Part shown: in pieces, positions 23,905 to 35,799 of the stretch
Numbering within the stretch: position 1 is the stretch's first letter
Layout of the letters: the number at the start of each line of letters is the position of its first letter
Origin: Eopsaltria australis
Lineage: Eukaryota > Chordata > Aves > Passeriformes > Petroicidae
DNA: 64,000 bases
Direction of reading: 5' to 3'
Assembly: GCA_034509425.1 (NCBI GenBank)
Contig: JAVTVJ010000566.1
Span: forward strand, 62,001 to 126,000
The notes under the pieces: generated by a model
Seen by the model: the letters and a program-made list of their open reading frames with translations, nothing else
Told to the model about the DNA's origin: nothing
The model's database searches: none
Translations under genes and position numbers: made by a program

Positions 23905-24135
23905 ACTGCCCTGAGGGAAAGGCGGCCTGGAGCGGGGCTGGGGCTGAGACAGCTCAGGGAAAGCCGGCCTGGAGCGGGGCTGGGGCTGAGACAGCCCAGG
24001 GAAAGGCGGCCTGGAGCGGGGCTGGGGCTGAGACAGCTCAGGGAAAGGCGGCCTGGAGCGGGGCTGGGGCTGAGACAGCTCAGGGAAAGCCGGCCTGGAG
24101 CTGGGCTGGGGCTGAGACAGCTCAGGGACAGCCGC
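23905..24135. repeat. 42-bp GC-rich minisatellite, about five units
   Basis: Units of 42 bp built around GGCCTGGAGCGGGGCTGGG and CTGAGACAGCTCAGGGAAAG. Because 42 is a multiple of three, all frames stay open and give spurious 14-residue repeats. It lies in the 2 kb present only in this paralogue. Confidence 0.9.
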
Positions 24136-25539
24136 CATGGCAGCCACCTCCAGAGGCTTTGATGTACTTATTTCTTGGTTTAATGCCCATTAAAGATTAA
24201 GATCTTTGCAAACGAGTATGATATACAAGGGTTTTTACATGTTGAGTCTGAACGAATTTTCAAAGATAAAGCCTGTTACCTCTAAACTTAACTTTTCACG
24301 GTTGTCAAACAATATGTGGAAACAATGGAGAACTTTACTTATATCTGACTTCAGACTTCCATCATGCAAAATTCATTCTAAAAAGAAGCAATGAAAAGAG
24401 GATGCAGGCAGTCTTCACAAGGCACAGAGAAGAAAACAAAAATTAGAGAACCTGAGGAAAAATACTTTCTCTTCTTCATCTTCTTTGTACTTGCTATCTG
24501 AGCTTTAGTTCTCTTGTTCCTCTCTAAACAAGGCACTTTACAGCTTTATTGTCTCAGGGGTGTATTTCCCCAATCGCTGACTTGCCATTTAAGCTCTGGT
24601 TTATCAGAAATGCACAACAAGGGATTCTCTGTGGAAGAGAGTTGCACAAGCCTCTGGATTGCTGACCATTCACCTCTGCCAATGCTCACAGTAATCCCCG
24701 AACACACCTGAGCTTCCTGTCTATCTGTGAGGGAAGGACTTCCCAAAAGTCTAGGAAACAGGGCAGGGGAGACTGAAACCTTCCCTTGAGACACTTTCTG
24801 GAAGGCCTGCAAGGACCCTGTCTTTCTTTGGAACAGAGGTGGTCCTGGTGCATGGCGTTGGCTGTCTTGCCCTCGATGCCCCCTCTATTCCAGAAGGACT
24901 TTTATCCACGTCATTGCTTGTCTGTCCCTCCACTTCCAGGGCCTCAGACCTGTTCTGCAAGGTACTAAAGCTCTGTGTCAGCTGTAAATTTTCAGAATAA
25001 GGCAGTTGGCATGGCTCTTACTGGGTTTTTTAGCCAGGCTTACAATGTATTTTGAGAAGAAAAAGGAGAGAAGGGTAGATACCATAGTGGGATGCAGCAC
25101 AATCTCACCAGCTTTTTCATCTGCGCTCTTGAAGCACAGTGGCCAGCTCTTGCACTGCGCCGTCTTCTCGTGTGTTCTGGTGAGCGGGACTGTCCCATGC
25201 TCAGGCCCAGGATAATTCTGGTGCCAAAGTCCTGTTGCCTGCAAATATCAGCCTCCTTTTTACCCAGCTGGAGCTGATTTCAGCAGATTTGCTGAGTTGG
25301 CTTTATTAGTCTTTCCCTTATTTTGCCAGTTCTGCCAAGCTTTGTCAGCCTCCCTCTGGGTCTGAGATCAGTGAAGCGTGCCCAGCCGTGCCCCTTAAGA
25401 AGACAATTCTGGAAACAAGCTCTTTGCTTTTCTAAGCCCTGGACATCACTTCGAGCTTGCAGGCTGCTGTGTGTGTCACGGGTTAAATGTCCCCACTTGT
25501 CTCGAAAGTGTGCAAAGCTGAAGCATTAAAGGCCATCCT

Positions 25540-26046
25540 CTCTTCAGGAAAGGTGACCGATGGCACGGTTTGCAACAGGTCCGCGCCCGCGCCTTGCTGA
25601 GCGGCAGAACGTCGCCGGCGCCATTGCAGGGCTCAGGGCTCTCCCTTGTGGGCGAGCGGCGCCATGACAGCGCGGGCGCTGCGCGGCGGGGCTGCAGGGC
25701 GGGAAGGCGAGGGCGGCTGTGAGGGCCGGGCCGCTTGCTGCCCAGAGCCGAGCTGGCGCTGTTCCCTCAGGCGTTCCTGCCGCGCTGCTGGGAGCCGTGC
25801 AGGCGTTCCTCGGCCTGTGCGAGAAGCGTGGGGCCGCTGCCGGCTCCCAGCCCGCAGATCTGCCTGCTGGACGAGGCTGCACCGCCAGAGCTGCCGTGCG
25901 GCGGCAGCTGTGGCCGGCCCGAGGGAAACCCGCCGTGGCACCGGCAGGGCCGCTCGGCAGAGCCGGGATGGCTGTGCCGACGCCTGAGGGAAATCCTGCT
26001 ATGGCACAGCCGGGGCTCCTCCTGCTCCGGGGCCGCCGGCAGCAGC
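25540..26046. other. CpG-rich island-like block interrupted by a provirus
   Basis: Very GC- and CpG-rich, near-identical to 45102-45606, with roughly seven differences by eye. The provirus at 26047 splits it from its continuation at 35172. Overlapping open frames on both strands reflect base composition. The counterpart at 45298-45807 is a continuous 169-codon frame. It could be the promoter/first exon of an unidentified gene, but I cannot name one. Confidence 0.4.
26043..26046. repeat. Target-site duplication CAGC (left)
   Basis: Pairs with 35172-35175. The empty paralogue reads GGCAGCAGCGACGGC near 45602. Confidence 0.9.
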
Positions 26047-26578
26047 TGAGACGCGGTATAAAGACTCCACAACTTCTTAGAGTTGTAAAGTAGGTACGTA
26101 TTTTATTCAGCGCCGGACGCCGGGGGAGAGCACCTTCTTAAATCTTGCGTACCTTTTTACAGCTTCTAATTACCTATTTATCTACAAAAAGCATGCATAT
26201 TCTATAACGCCTATACATATTTATTACTTGTCCTCACCTGTTCTCTGCTTCGTATGTACATCAGTTGCGGCTGCACAATCCGTCTCTTCTATTGAGGTGG
26301 TGGTCTTAATTTGAGTCTGGGGGCTTGAAAGGATGAAGTAAGAGGATTCTACTTCACGTGAATTTTTGACCCCACGAGTTTTGCACATGCGTGTTCTTTC
26401 TTTTGCCGTGGTGGTCCCTTTTTATTACTCTAAGGTTAGCAACATTTTGATAGATACCAGATATCTTTCGAAGGGCCCCCCTTATCTCTTCAGCCTCCCC
26501 TCTATCATTGGAGAACAGGATAATAAATCTTATTGTTTCATCTACTCTAAGTTTTTAACTCTTAAATCCCCTGTTTCA
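26047..26578 (-). repeat. 3' LTR of the minus-strand provirus
   Basis: 532 bp beginning TGAGACGCGG and ending CTGTTTCA as read on the plus strand. It matches 34651-35171, with an 11-bp stretch missing from the other LTR. Confidence 0.92.
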
Positions 26579-26592
26579 GTCCCCCCTTTTCT
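26579..26592 (-). promoter_or_regulatory. Polypurine tract
   Basis: On the minus strand AGAAAAGGGGGGAC lies directly before the 3' LTR, the normal place for plus-strand DNA priming. Confidence 0.85.
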
Positions 26593-26726
26593 AGAAAATA
26601 AGTAAATTCTTTTACTTAGTACAAAAATTCTTTCTCTCCGTTTCCCTGATACGTATCTCTTAAGGCATTACTATGTACCTTTGATAGTGAGGTTAATACC
26701 TCTATTCATTGTATCATCCTCTAATT

Positions 26727-28669
26727 CTAAAAGAGCATTACAATGGACATACACAAACTTACACGAACTAGGATTAGTAAAACAACAGTTGGATTAATTG
26801 CTGCATTGAGGAGTCCAGTCGCCTTTGGTGACCATCCAAAAAGTGTGTCCCAGCAATGATGAGATGCGTCTGTATTCAATCTTTTGAAAACCCCTTGTAT
26901 GGTTTCTGTATCATGATGTATTGTGATCAGAGTCTTTTTTCTCATATCTCTAATTTCTCTGAGAATTTCCTTTAAATCTTCGTGCTTTAATAGTTGCTTA
27001 ACTAAAGTTAGATTCATCCCTATGGGCACAGGTGATATTTCTTGTACCGTGGTCAGGTTTGCCTTTATATATTGATGGGATACTACTGGTGCCTGATAAG
27101 AAAAGTCACATCTTTCAATTCTGACAAAGTTACAAATGCACAAATTGGACTGAGTTTCATTTATAATTAGTCTATCCACTACTACCAAAGAGCATGGTGT
27201 CCTGAGACACACACAACCTTGACTTATGTATACCAGCAGGGTTGTCTGATTGACTGAATGGGCTTCAAAATGACAAACACTCTGTTCGGTATCTAGGCAA
27301 GTATCTTGATCACTATTTATATTCTTTTCACATATGAATCTAAGTTGTTTCTTCATGGCACAGGACTCTATATTAATAGTTATCTATTTTCCTTCTACTT
27401 TTTGTGCCTACATCTTGTGTTCTGAGGGATATAGGATGGTTCCTTCATGGTTTAGTTCTAGGGGAACTATTGGGTATATCAGACTCACCGACACATTATG
27501 TATAGTTAAAACAAAGGCCTTTACTATGCTGGTTACAGGATCATAGGGGAAGTTAACTAAAATCCACCATGACTGAAGTTCTCTTTCTAAATCGGAGGCA
27601 TGGTCCCAGACAACTTTGCGGACCTCTGCAGGGAATGTGCCATCACTACCTTCCCTGATAATTGAGGCAGCTACTGATTGCATCCATATTTGTGCTTGTA
27701 CACATCCGAGGGCTAGAGACATATTTTCACTAGCTGCAGTCATGGTATTCACTATTAGTCTATGATCTTGTTCTTGTATCCCTTCCCACTCCGGTAAAAT
27801 TTTGGACAACTTCCAAACTGACTGGTGCCAAGGGCTAGCAATGAGGATTGTAAGGGTTGCTGTAATTTAATCACGTCACTCTCAACTGCAGCCAATTTGT
27901 TCATTAGTACTTCTGAGTCCATCGTATTCAGGATCCCTAGTCCTGTTCCTAGTATTCCTGTAAAGTCTCTCTTCTGCCTAAAAATGTTAGGTACACGTTT
28001 CTGTAACCAAATGGTCTAATCCATAAAGGAAGTTTTAAGGAATGGAGTGCACTGTGATCGAACAGCTGAAGCATTTACTTGCATCTCCATCTCTATTCGC
28101 TTTAAGGACCATTTTGGATTCAGAAGCAGTCTTTGGATCTTTACTTTCTTAATTGCATATGGTCCAGTTCTGGAGATTATAGGCTGAATTGTTTTTCTTG
28201 GGGTGTTTTGGGTGTGAGCAGCTGTGGCCTCTTCTGGTTTTTGGGTTGGCTGACTTATTTCATCATCTTGGGGTATAACACAATCTTGAGTAATATTGTA
28301 GTCCAAGTTATTACCCTTAATTGCACACCCTTCTATTTTAAGCCTAAATTCAGGACAAGTAGATAAGCATGTCTTGCAGCATCTGGAATCAATTCCAATT
28401 AACTCCATAGGTTTTTGGCGGGCCTTATGGAATCTATCCTGAACGAATGCATATTCGCAACCCCAAACATCTTTTCTTTCTTAAACAGATGCATTCGTGA
28501 CCCTTAGCATCTGGAACAGCATTTTGCGAGAGTAGGAGTCATAAGCCTTTCTTTGACAGACATTGTGCTCAAATATTTGGTACACACGTGGTCTTGCGGT
28601 TATGGTTGTGGCTATAATCAGGAGAGATACAACTCTCCAAGCTAACATTTCTACCTGGAGTCCATTCAT
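26727..28669 (-). pseudogene. env remnant of the minus-strand provirus
   Basis: Readable in pieces: 28669-28481 (start and N-terminal part of SU), 28408-28016 (end of SU), 27809-27408 and 27356-26727 (TM). It is clearly related to the env of the plus-strand provirus (61269-63821). Shared landmarks include GTGLGILN near the TM start, WMQSVAASII, CLDTEQ..CHFE, PIGMNLTLVKQLL and DTLFGWSP, then a membrane segment. In-frame stops lie at 28478-28480, 28016-28018, 27408-27410 and 27384-27386, and a frameshift lies near 27820. The last two stops align with Trp codons of the other env. A basic RQKR motif, likely the SU/TM cleavage site, is encoded just after the stop at 28016. Not functional. Confidence 0.88.
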
Positions 28670-28746
28670 CTTTCTCGAGTAAGTTTCAGTTTCAGTTCAT
28701 TATCACTTAGTGTTGCTTTCTGAGGAGTTCTCTGGGCCTTTTTCAC

Positions 28747-31700
28747 TCACGTATGATGAATCCAGGCGCCCTGTTCTTTGATTTTGATTGCAGTGTGAAT
28801 TGTCAGTAGCACCTGGAACGGTCTTTCCCACTGTGGTTCCAGAGTCTTTTCTGTAAAAGACTTAACATACACGTAATTTCCAGGCTGTATGTCATGCACA
28901 GGTCCATCTAGCCTTCTGCTCCGAGTTCTAGCCACATACTTTCCAATTTTTCTAAGTTGTTTACTTAGGGCCACCAAATAGGTGGTGTTTCATCCCCAGT
29001 TTGGGTAGAGATTCTTTTTTGCAGTCTGTATGGCCTCCTATAAAGCATTTCAAAGGGACTTAGCTTTTCTTTAGTTCTCGGTTTAGTTTGGATCTGTAGC
29101 AATGCCAATGGGAGAGATTGGGGCCAGGGCAAATTAACTTCTTGCCTTAATTTTACAATTTGCTGTTTAATTAAATGGTTCATTTTTTCTACTTGGCTAC
29201 TCGACTGGGGATGGTATGGAGTGTGGAGTTCCCAGTCTATACTCAAATGGCAACTCACCTGCTGCACTATTTTGGAAATAAAGTGTGGTCCTCTATCTGA
29301 GGATATTGTGGCTGGAACTCTGAAGCGTGGTATTATTTCTTGCAACAATATTTTGGTTACCTCTCGGGCTTTGGCAGTTCTAGTGGGGAAAGCTTCTGGC
29401 TATCCTGAAAAGGTATCTGTTAAAACTAGCAAATATCGGTACCCCCCTTTTCTTGGAAGTTCTGAAAAGTCAACCTGCCATTGTTGCCCAGGCCCCTGGC
29501 CTCTTCTAATCTGACCAAGTTTTGGTTTAGGGGTATTCTTAGGATTAGTCTGGAGGCAAAGATCGCATTGCCTGGTCACTTGGGTGACAGTGGCATACAA
29601 ATTTCTGGCAGTAATCTTTTCAATTAGCTAGCTATACAAGGCCTCTGTTTCCCAGTGTGTTTTCTGATGTTCCTCTCTTACTAAGGACCATAATATCTGA
29701 GAAGGGACAACCAGCCTCCCATCTGCAGTGACGGCCCATTCTTCTTGGTTGTATGTTCCTTCTTGGTCCTCAATAAGTTTGTTATCTTTCTTCCTGTATT
29801 CGGGCTTACCTCCGAGAGATATCTGTCCACCTGGAATCAGGGTTCCTTCAATTGTTATCTCACCTTTTGCTGCTTCTTTTGCCTCTCTATCTGCCAGCTC
29901 GTTTCCTTCTTCCAATTCCGAGCTCACCTTCTGGTGTGCCCTAATGTGCATAATTGCTACTTTCTCGGGCATCTGGACTGCCTCCAATAGTTTCATTATT
30001 TCTTGTGCACGTTTAATGTTCTTCCCATGTGAATTCAATAGTCTTCTTTCTTTCCAGATAGCTCTATGTGCATGCACAACCCCAAATGCATATCTCGAGT
30101 TTGTGTAGATATTTATTTTCTTTCCTTTTGCCATCTCCAAGGCACGGGTCAGGGCGATTATCTCGGCTTTCTGTGCAGAGGTGTCTGTGGGTAGGGGACC
30201 AGATACTATTACTTCTTTGCTAGTGGTAACTGCATATCCAGCATGTCGTTTTCCATTGATGACGTAGCTACTCTGGTCTGTAAACTAGGTCTCTGCATCA
30301 TCGAAAGGGGTGTCCTTCAAGTCTGGGTGGCTGGAGTAGGTGGCTTCAATGGTTTCTAGACAATTGTGTTGCACCGGCTCTCCTTGATTTCTGCTGAGAA
30401 AGGAAGCTGGGTTGACAATATTAGTCACCACTATTTCTACATCATCTTGTTCTACCATAATGGCTTGGTATTTCAAAAATCTTTGAGGGGAAAGCCAGTG
30501 CCCACCTTTCACTTCTAGTACTGAGGACACTGTGTGGGACACCAGCACAGTCATTTTCTGGCCTAAAGTGAATTTCCGTGCTTCTTGAATATTCATCACA
30601 ACTGCTGCTATAGCCCTGAGGCATCCTGGCCATCCCTTAGCAGCTGCATCTAGCTGCTTGGATAAATAGGCAACTGCCCTTCGATGTGGGCTTAGATTCT
30701 GTGCCAGTATTCCCAAGGCTATCCCCTGTTTCTCATGAGAAAACAGAAAAAACGGTTTACTCACATCTGGAAGTACTAGGGCTGGGGCTGACATAAGGGC
30801 GTCCTTCAACTGAGAAAAGGCTCGAGTGGCTTCCTTGGTCCACTGGAGATCTCTGCTCCCACTTGCTATAAGTGCATACAGGGGTTTGACGAGCAGCCCA
30901 TAGTTGTAAATCCATAATCTGCACCATCCTGTCATCCCCAAAAAGGTTCGCAGCTCTTTTACTGTCCGGGGTTGCGGAGTTTGGCATATTGTTTCTTTAT
31001 GGTCTTGCCTTAAAGTCTGTTGTCCAGCACTAACTTCGTACCCTAGGTAAATTACCTTTTGCTTCACTACTTGAGCTTTCTTCTTCGACACCCTGTACCC
31101 CTGGAGCCCTAAAAAGTTTAAAAGACTCACCGTCCATGCCACACATGCCTCTTTTGTCTTATTGGCTATAAGGAGATCATCCACATACTGCAACAGCTTC
31201 CCTTCTTCTGATGGAGCCTCCCAGGCTTCTAGGTCCTTTGCAAGCTGTTCCCCAAACAAGGTGGGGGAATTTTTGAACGCCTGAGGAAGAACTGTCTGGG
31301 TGAGTTGGGTTTTACACCCGCTTTTAGGATTTTCCCATTCAAAGGCAAAAATTTTCTGACTGGCTTCATGGAGAGGGAGGCAAAAGAAGGCATCTTTTAA
31401 GTCTAAAACAGTAAACTAAGTTAGTTCTGGTGTTAAACATGTCAATAAAGTATACGGATTTGCTGCCACTGGGTAAAGATCTTCAGTTATTTTATTAACA
31501 GCCCTTAAGTCTTGCACCACTCGATATGACCCATCGGGTTTCTGAACAGGTAATATAGGAGTGTTGAAGTCAGATTGGCATTTTTTCAATAAACTTAGTT
31601 GTAGAAAATTTTCAATCACTGGCCTAATTCTTTCTCTGTCCTCTTTTCTCAAAGGATATTGCTTAATCCTGACTGAGTGTTTTCTTTCCTTGAGGTTAAT

Positions 31701-32198
31701 TACTATAGGAGGTGCGTTCTTTGCCCTTCCCGGTACATTAGAAGCCCACACTCCAGGGAACACCTGACTAACTATTTCTTCACTGATTTCTTCCCTGATC
31801 TCAGTGGTTGTCAATATCAGACTTAACACCTCCACATATTGTTGATCATTTACCTCCAGAATAATTTCCCCATCTTTAAACATAACGGTTGCTTGTAGTT
31901 GCTCTAATAGGTCTCTTCTCAGGAGAGCCTTTGGAGAGTTCGGCATATATAACAATTTGTGGATGCCCCACTGTTTCCCAAATTTATATTTTAAAGGTTT
32001 ACAGAAATAAGCCTTTTCAGATTGGCCAGTGGCTCCTTGCACCATAACATAATCCTTTCTCACAGGCACCAGGGCTTTATTCAATACTGAGTATGTTGCT
32101 CTTGTGTCAGTTAGAAACTCCACCTTTTTTCTCTCTTTCCCCAGCTTCACTGTTACAACTAGGGGATCAGCTGGGGTAAGATCTCTCCGTTTTCCTCA
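28747..32198 (-). pseudogene. pro-pol remnant (protease, RT, RNase H, integrase)
   Basis: Reading the minus strand: the protease motif is altered from DTG to DTR (codon at 32102-32100). RT runs from about 31800 to 30800 with LPQAFKNSPTLFGEQ and YVDDLL. RNase H at about 30290-29650 has TNSRYAF where TDSRYAF is usual. Integrase at about 29620-28970 has [22 protein letters not shown] and SSSQVEKMN, so its three acidic residues are still encoded. Stops lie at 31416-31418, 30285-30287, 29628-29630 and 29400-29402, with a frameshift near 28970. LPQ.FKNSPTLF and YVDD place it with gammaretroviruses. It cannot make an active enzyme. Confidence 0.9.
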
Positions 32199-33419
32199 GT
32201 CTTCCTTGGCACAGGCAACCATTCTTTTTCCCTTGTCCCCCCTCTGTTTGGGGCATTCATTCTTCCAGTGCCCAAACTCTTTACAAAATGCGCACTGATC
32301 TTTGTCTAGTCAGGGTGGACCTCTCTGTTTTCATGGACTTTGTCTGTGTTCTTCTCCTCTCTCCTCCCTCACTATCATAACTTTCTTCGTATTTTGCTTA
32401 TATCCCTCTTCTCTATTGCTGAATACTCTCCATGCCTCATCAAGTAGCTTTTCTAGGTTTCTTGACTCAGGCCCTACTATTTTCTGAAGTTTATGCCTGA
32501 TATCCCCTGTGGATTGGCCCAAGAATAAGCTCACTAATTGTTGGATTCCTGTTTCATTTCTGGGATCTAGAGGTGTATGACGACGCATCGCACTCCTCAG
32601 TCGGTCCAAAAATTCAGTTGGTGTCTCAGAAGGCCCCTGTTTAATAGTATATAACTCTGACCAATTTATGGTTTTAGGTATAGCTCGTTCCATCCCTCTG
32701 GCTATCCATTTTCGATAACTTTCTAACTTCTTCATCTCCTCTCCCCTGTTTGGTCTCTAGTCTGGTTTATCAAGGGGAAAATAGTCTTTTACATCTAATT
32801 GCTGGGTTCTACAATAATCTTCTGCTAGTTCTCTTGCTGTCTTCAAAACTAGCTGCTTTTCTGTCTCGGTTAATGATTTAAACAATAATTGCATGTCAGA
32901 CCAGTCTGGATTATGTTGTTTGATAATATATCGCAGGTTCTGTGCTGTAGTTACTGGGTTACCGCAATAATCCTGAGCGACCTTCTTCCATGCTTCCAAA
33001 TCAATAGAGGAGAAGGGCACTTTAACCATCACTGGGTCTCCTTCTGGTCTTACTGCCTCTCGTAGGGGGACTTGTAGGACTCGTTGTCTAGTCCGGGATG
33101 ATACCGGGCTGCTAGGGGGTGAGCTGTCCTTTGCATCCCCATCTCTCTCTTCCCTTTCCCTTTCTTTTCTGTTGGGGGGGGCCTCCAATAAATCTGACAG
33201 GCCTTGTTCCTGAAATGTGCTTTGGTAAACCTTATCCAATTTTAAACACCTCTGTCCAATACTACAAGCTGAGCAGCATTTCTTTAGTTTCCCACTCTTT
33301 GCTTTATTTTCCTTTTCCATAGCTAATACTAGAGAGTCAAGAGGAGCCTTTATCTTACAATCTCTGCCACTCTGGGTGATTTCGGAGAGAAAAGAACATA
33401 TCACAATACAAAACTCCAC
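32199..33419 (-). pseudogene. gag remnant
   Basis: The capsid part includes SSIDLEAWKKVAQDYCGNP, LLFKSLTETEKQLVL, then GPSETPTEFLDRLR and LVSLFLGQS. A nucleocapsid CCHC knuckle ([14 protein letters not shown]) lies near 32290-32250. In-frame stops lie at 32757-32759, 32331-32333, 32310-32312 and 32196-32198. The matrix region is short or unrecognised. The domain order and capsid motif are of gammaretroviral type. Confidence 0.85.
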
Positions 33420-34630
33420 TCCACTTGCCCTCCCTCCTTAAAAATAGCATTAATTGTAGCAAAGTGTTGTAATCTAGAGTTCCAGTGGGTGGCCACCTCA
33501 CCCCTTCATCTAGCCTATACAGAAGCCACCACTGGCTACAATACTTAATAAGAGTGGACTTATTTTCAGTACCTCTGGTCCCTGCAACTTCTTTCCAATG
33601 TGCTATAACACACCCTAATGGACTAGCTTTAGGGACTTCTGTCTAGCTCTCACTGTCTCCTCTTTCCCGTATACCTTGCTGCAATTGTAAATTTTGCCAC
33701 AAGGTGGTAGTGTTGTATCACAAATAAACAGAGCGCTGTTCTCTTATTACAATTACAACTGACACAAGATGACAATTTCGCTTAAAAAAATCCACTACCT
33801 CTCCCAAACTCGTAAGCAACAACAAGACGCCAGTAACAATAAAGCAGCAATTAAACAATTATAAAACTGCAGTTAGACAACAATAAAACAAGGACGCAAC
33901 ATTGCAATTATAACTTTCAAAAATCCACAACCTCTCCCGAACTCAGTAGCAACAGCAAAACCCTAGTACCAATAAAGCAACAGTGAAACAATGATAAAAC
34001 TGCAGTTAAATGACAATAAAACAACGACACAACATTGCAATAACACAATGGCAATTTTGCTTCAAAAATCCACTACCTCTCCCAAATTCATTAGCAACGG
34101 CAAAACACCAGTAAAAATAAAGCAACGAGACAATGATAAAACTGCAGTTAGATGACAATAAAACAACAATGACACAACATTGCTCATCCACGCATTCACT
34201 ACACTCACCAAGCCCAGACTCAAACACACCACCTTAGTTCCGATATCACGGGAAAAAGTCCACTCAACCCACTGCTGTTCTATCAACGACACCGGTCCCC
34301 TTTTTCTCCCTCTCCCTCCTAGACCTATGGAGGAGCGGAGCAGGCCTTGCCGGTGTTCACTCCCTTCCACCAACAGCTTGCAAGCTTTTACCTACCAAGG
34401 GACTATGTTATATGCAGGACGTCTCCTGCAATTTACCAACAGCCCTCCAAGCACACGTACGTTTTACTAAATCCCCTAAGATTAATACATACCGCTTTAG
34501 CCGCAAGCCAGTGGTCCTTATCTGTCTCCGCAGTAAGCGAGCCGAAGTCTCGGAGTTCCCCTCCAGGAAATCCCGGGGCGCGCCGTGGAGCTCTCCATCT
34601 CTCAGCCCATTTGTGCAAACGGACAGAGCC
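33420..34630 (-). other. Long proviral leader with A/C-rich tandem repeats
   Basis: About 1.2 kb between gag and the primer-binding site. Positions 33787-34184 contain three imperfect copies of a segment of 130-145 bp starting AAATCCACTACCTCTCCC and carrying AAAACTGCAGTTA and CAACATTGCA. No coding sequence is evident. Confidence 0.7.
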
Positions 34631-34648
34631 CTCCTGCCTGGCTCGCCA
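34631..34648 (-). promoter_or_regulatory. Primer-binding site, tRNA-Arg type
   Basis: On the minus strand the sequence starting TGGCGAGCCAG lies 2 nt after the 5' LTR end. It fits the 3' end of vertebrate tRNA-Arg(ACG) with one mismatch in 18. The comparison is from memory of the tRNA sequence. Confidence 0.75.
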
Positions 34649-34650
34649 AT

Positions 34651-35171
34651 TGAGACGCGGTATAAAGACTCCACAACTTGTTAGAGTTGTAAAGTAGGTA
34701 CGTATTTTATTCAGCGCCGGACGCAGGGGGAGAACACCTTCCCAAATCCGGCGTACCTTTTTACAGCTTCTAATTACCTATTTATCTACAAAAAGCATGC
34801 ATATTCTATAACGCCTATACATATTTATTACTGTTCTCTGCTTCATATGTACATCAGTTGCGGCTGCACAATCCGTCTCTTCTATTGAGGTGGTGGTCTT
34901 AATTTGAGTCTGGGGGCTTGAAAGGATGAAGTAAGAGGTTTCTACTTCACGTGAATTTTTGACCCCACGAGTTTTGCACATGCGTGTTCTTTCTTTTGCC
35001 GTGGTGGTCCCTTTTTATTACTCTAAGGTTAGCAACATTTTGATAGATACCAGATATCTTTCGAAGGGCCCCCCTTATCTCTTCAGCTTCCCCTCCGTCC
35101 TTGGAGAACAAGATAATAGATCTTATTTTTTCATCTACTCTAAGTTTTTAACTCTTAAATCCCCTGTTTCA
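34651..35171 (-). repeat. 5' LTR of the minus-strand provirus
   Basis: 521 bp with TG...CA ends. In proviral orientation it carries AATAAAA near its 3' end. It pairs with 26047-26578. Confidence 0.92.
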
Positions 35172-35175
35172 CAGC

Positions 35176-35799
35176 AACGGCTGGGAGCTGCCGACAGACG
35201 GGCACTGCTTCGCTGTCTTCAATAGATCGAGACACCGGCAGCACAAGATAGCAAAACACTGCAAACACCTGACTGAAAACACCAGAGGGAAAAGCCATCG
35301 AATTGAATGGGAAATGAAAAAGGAAAATGGAAGGAAAATGCCAAAAGGTGAAGGAGATGAAAGGGAAGACTGATAAGATACTGAATCTTAATACCTGCAG
35401 GAATCTCAACTATATCAGGGGAAACATGATGGTGAAAAAACCTGCTAAATGTTTTGACATCAAAAAATGACCACCTCCATAATTTTGCAAGTATGTTGAG
35501 CTCTTAAAATGCAGTTAGGTATGCCTTTGTCCAGTCCTACCGGTTTAATAATGGGATTTGAATCAGCTGTCCTTATTCCTCAAATAGTCCAAGTGAAGGG
35601 AGCTGAGTGCTTAGATTCCAGGAAAGCTGTGAGTTAGTAAAAGAAGTCTGCCATTCTGTGCAAGCATCAATGCTGATCCCTCATCCATCTGTGCAGGTTT
35701 CCCGGGAAGGGGATTTTTTAGTCATGGGCTATTGCAAAATGCGTATTTTCTGCTGAGAAACATGGTTCAAACATGCTCCTTTTTATGGTAAAACCGCTG
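35176..35799. repeat. Paralogous unit X, continuation after the provirus
   Basis: Matches 45607-46232 at about 97-98% by eye. It includes a Lys/Glu-rich frame (KHCKHLTEN, REMKKENGRK) of unknown identity, joined in the paralogue to the CpG-rich block. Confidence 0.8.

Larger units (their letters stand above)
21861..26046. repeat. Paralogous unit X, left part
   Basis: Matches 42282-45606 in the same orientation. Relative to that copy it lacks two solo LTRs and has about 2.07 kb of extra sequence (23433-25500). The match continues at 35172, after the provirus at 26047-35171. No gene is recognised. The frame starting YELMQLSS at 21868 is kept open in both copies (to about 21989 and 42412) but matches no family I know. 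Confidence 0.85.
26047..35171 (-). mobile_element. Endogenous gammaretrovirus-like provirus (ERV1-type), inactive
   Basis: A 9.1 kb provirus in minus orientation. It has two LTRs with TG...CA ends, a 4-bp target duplication CAGC (26043-26046 and 35172-35175), a primer-binding site, gag, pro-pol, env and a polypurine tract. The 4-bp duplication, the RT motif YVDD, a CCHC knuckle and the capsid type agree with the gammaretroviral class. Many in-frame stops and some frameshifts break all genes. The LTRs differ at about 17 sites plus an 11-bp gap, roughly 3%. The unoccupied paralogous site is at 45606. Confidence 0.93.

Noticed and set aside
23905..24135. Possible CRISPR-like array
   Set aside because: The 42-bp units are contiguous with no unique spacers and the context is vertebrate; it is a minisatellite.
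25544..25882. 112-codon minus-strand frame, same at 45107-45445
   Set aside because: Pro/Ala/Arg-rich frame in CpG-rich DNA with overlapping open frames on the other strand; no evidence for coding.
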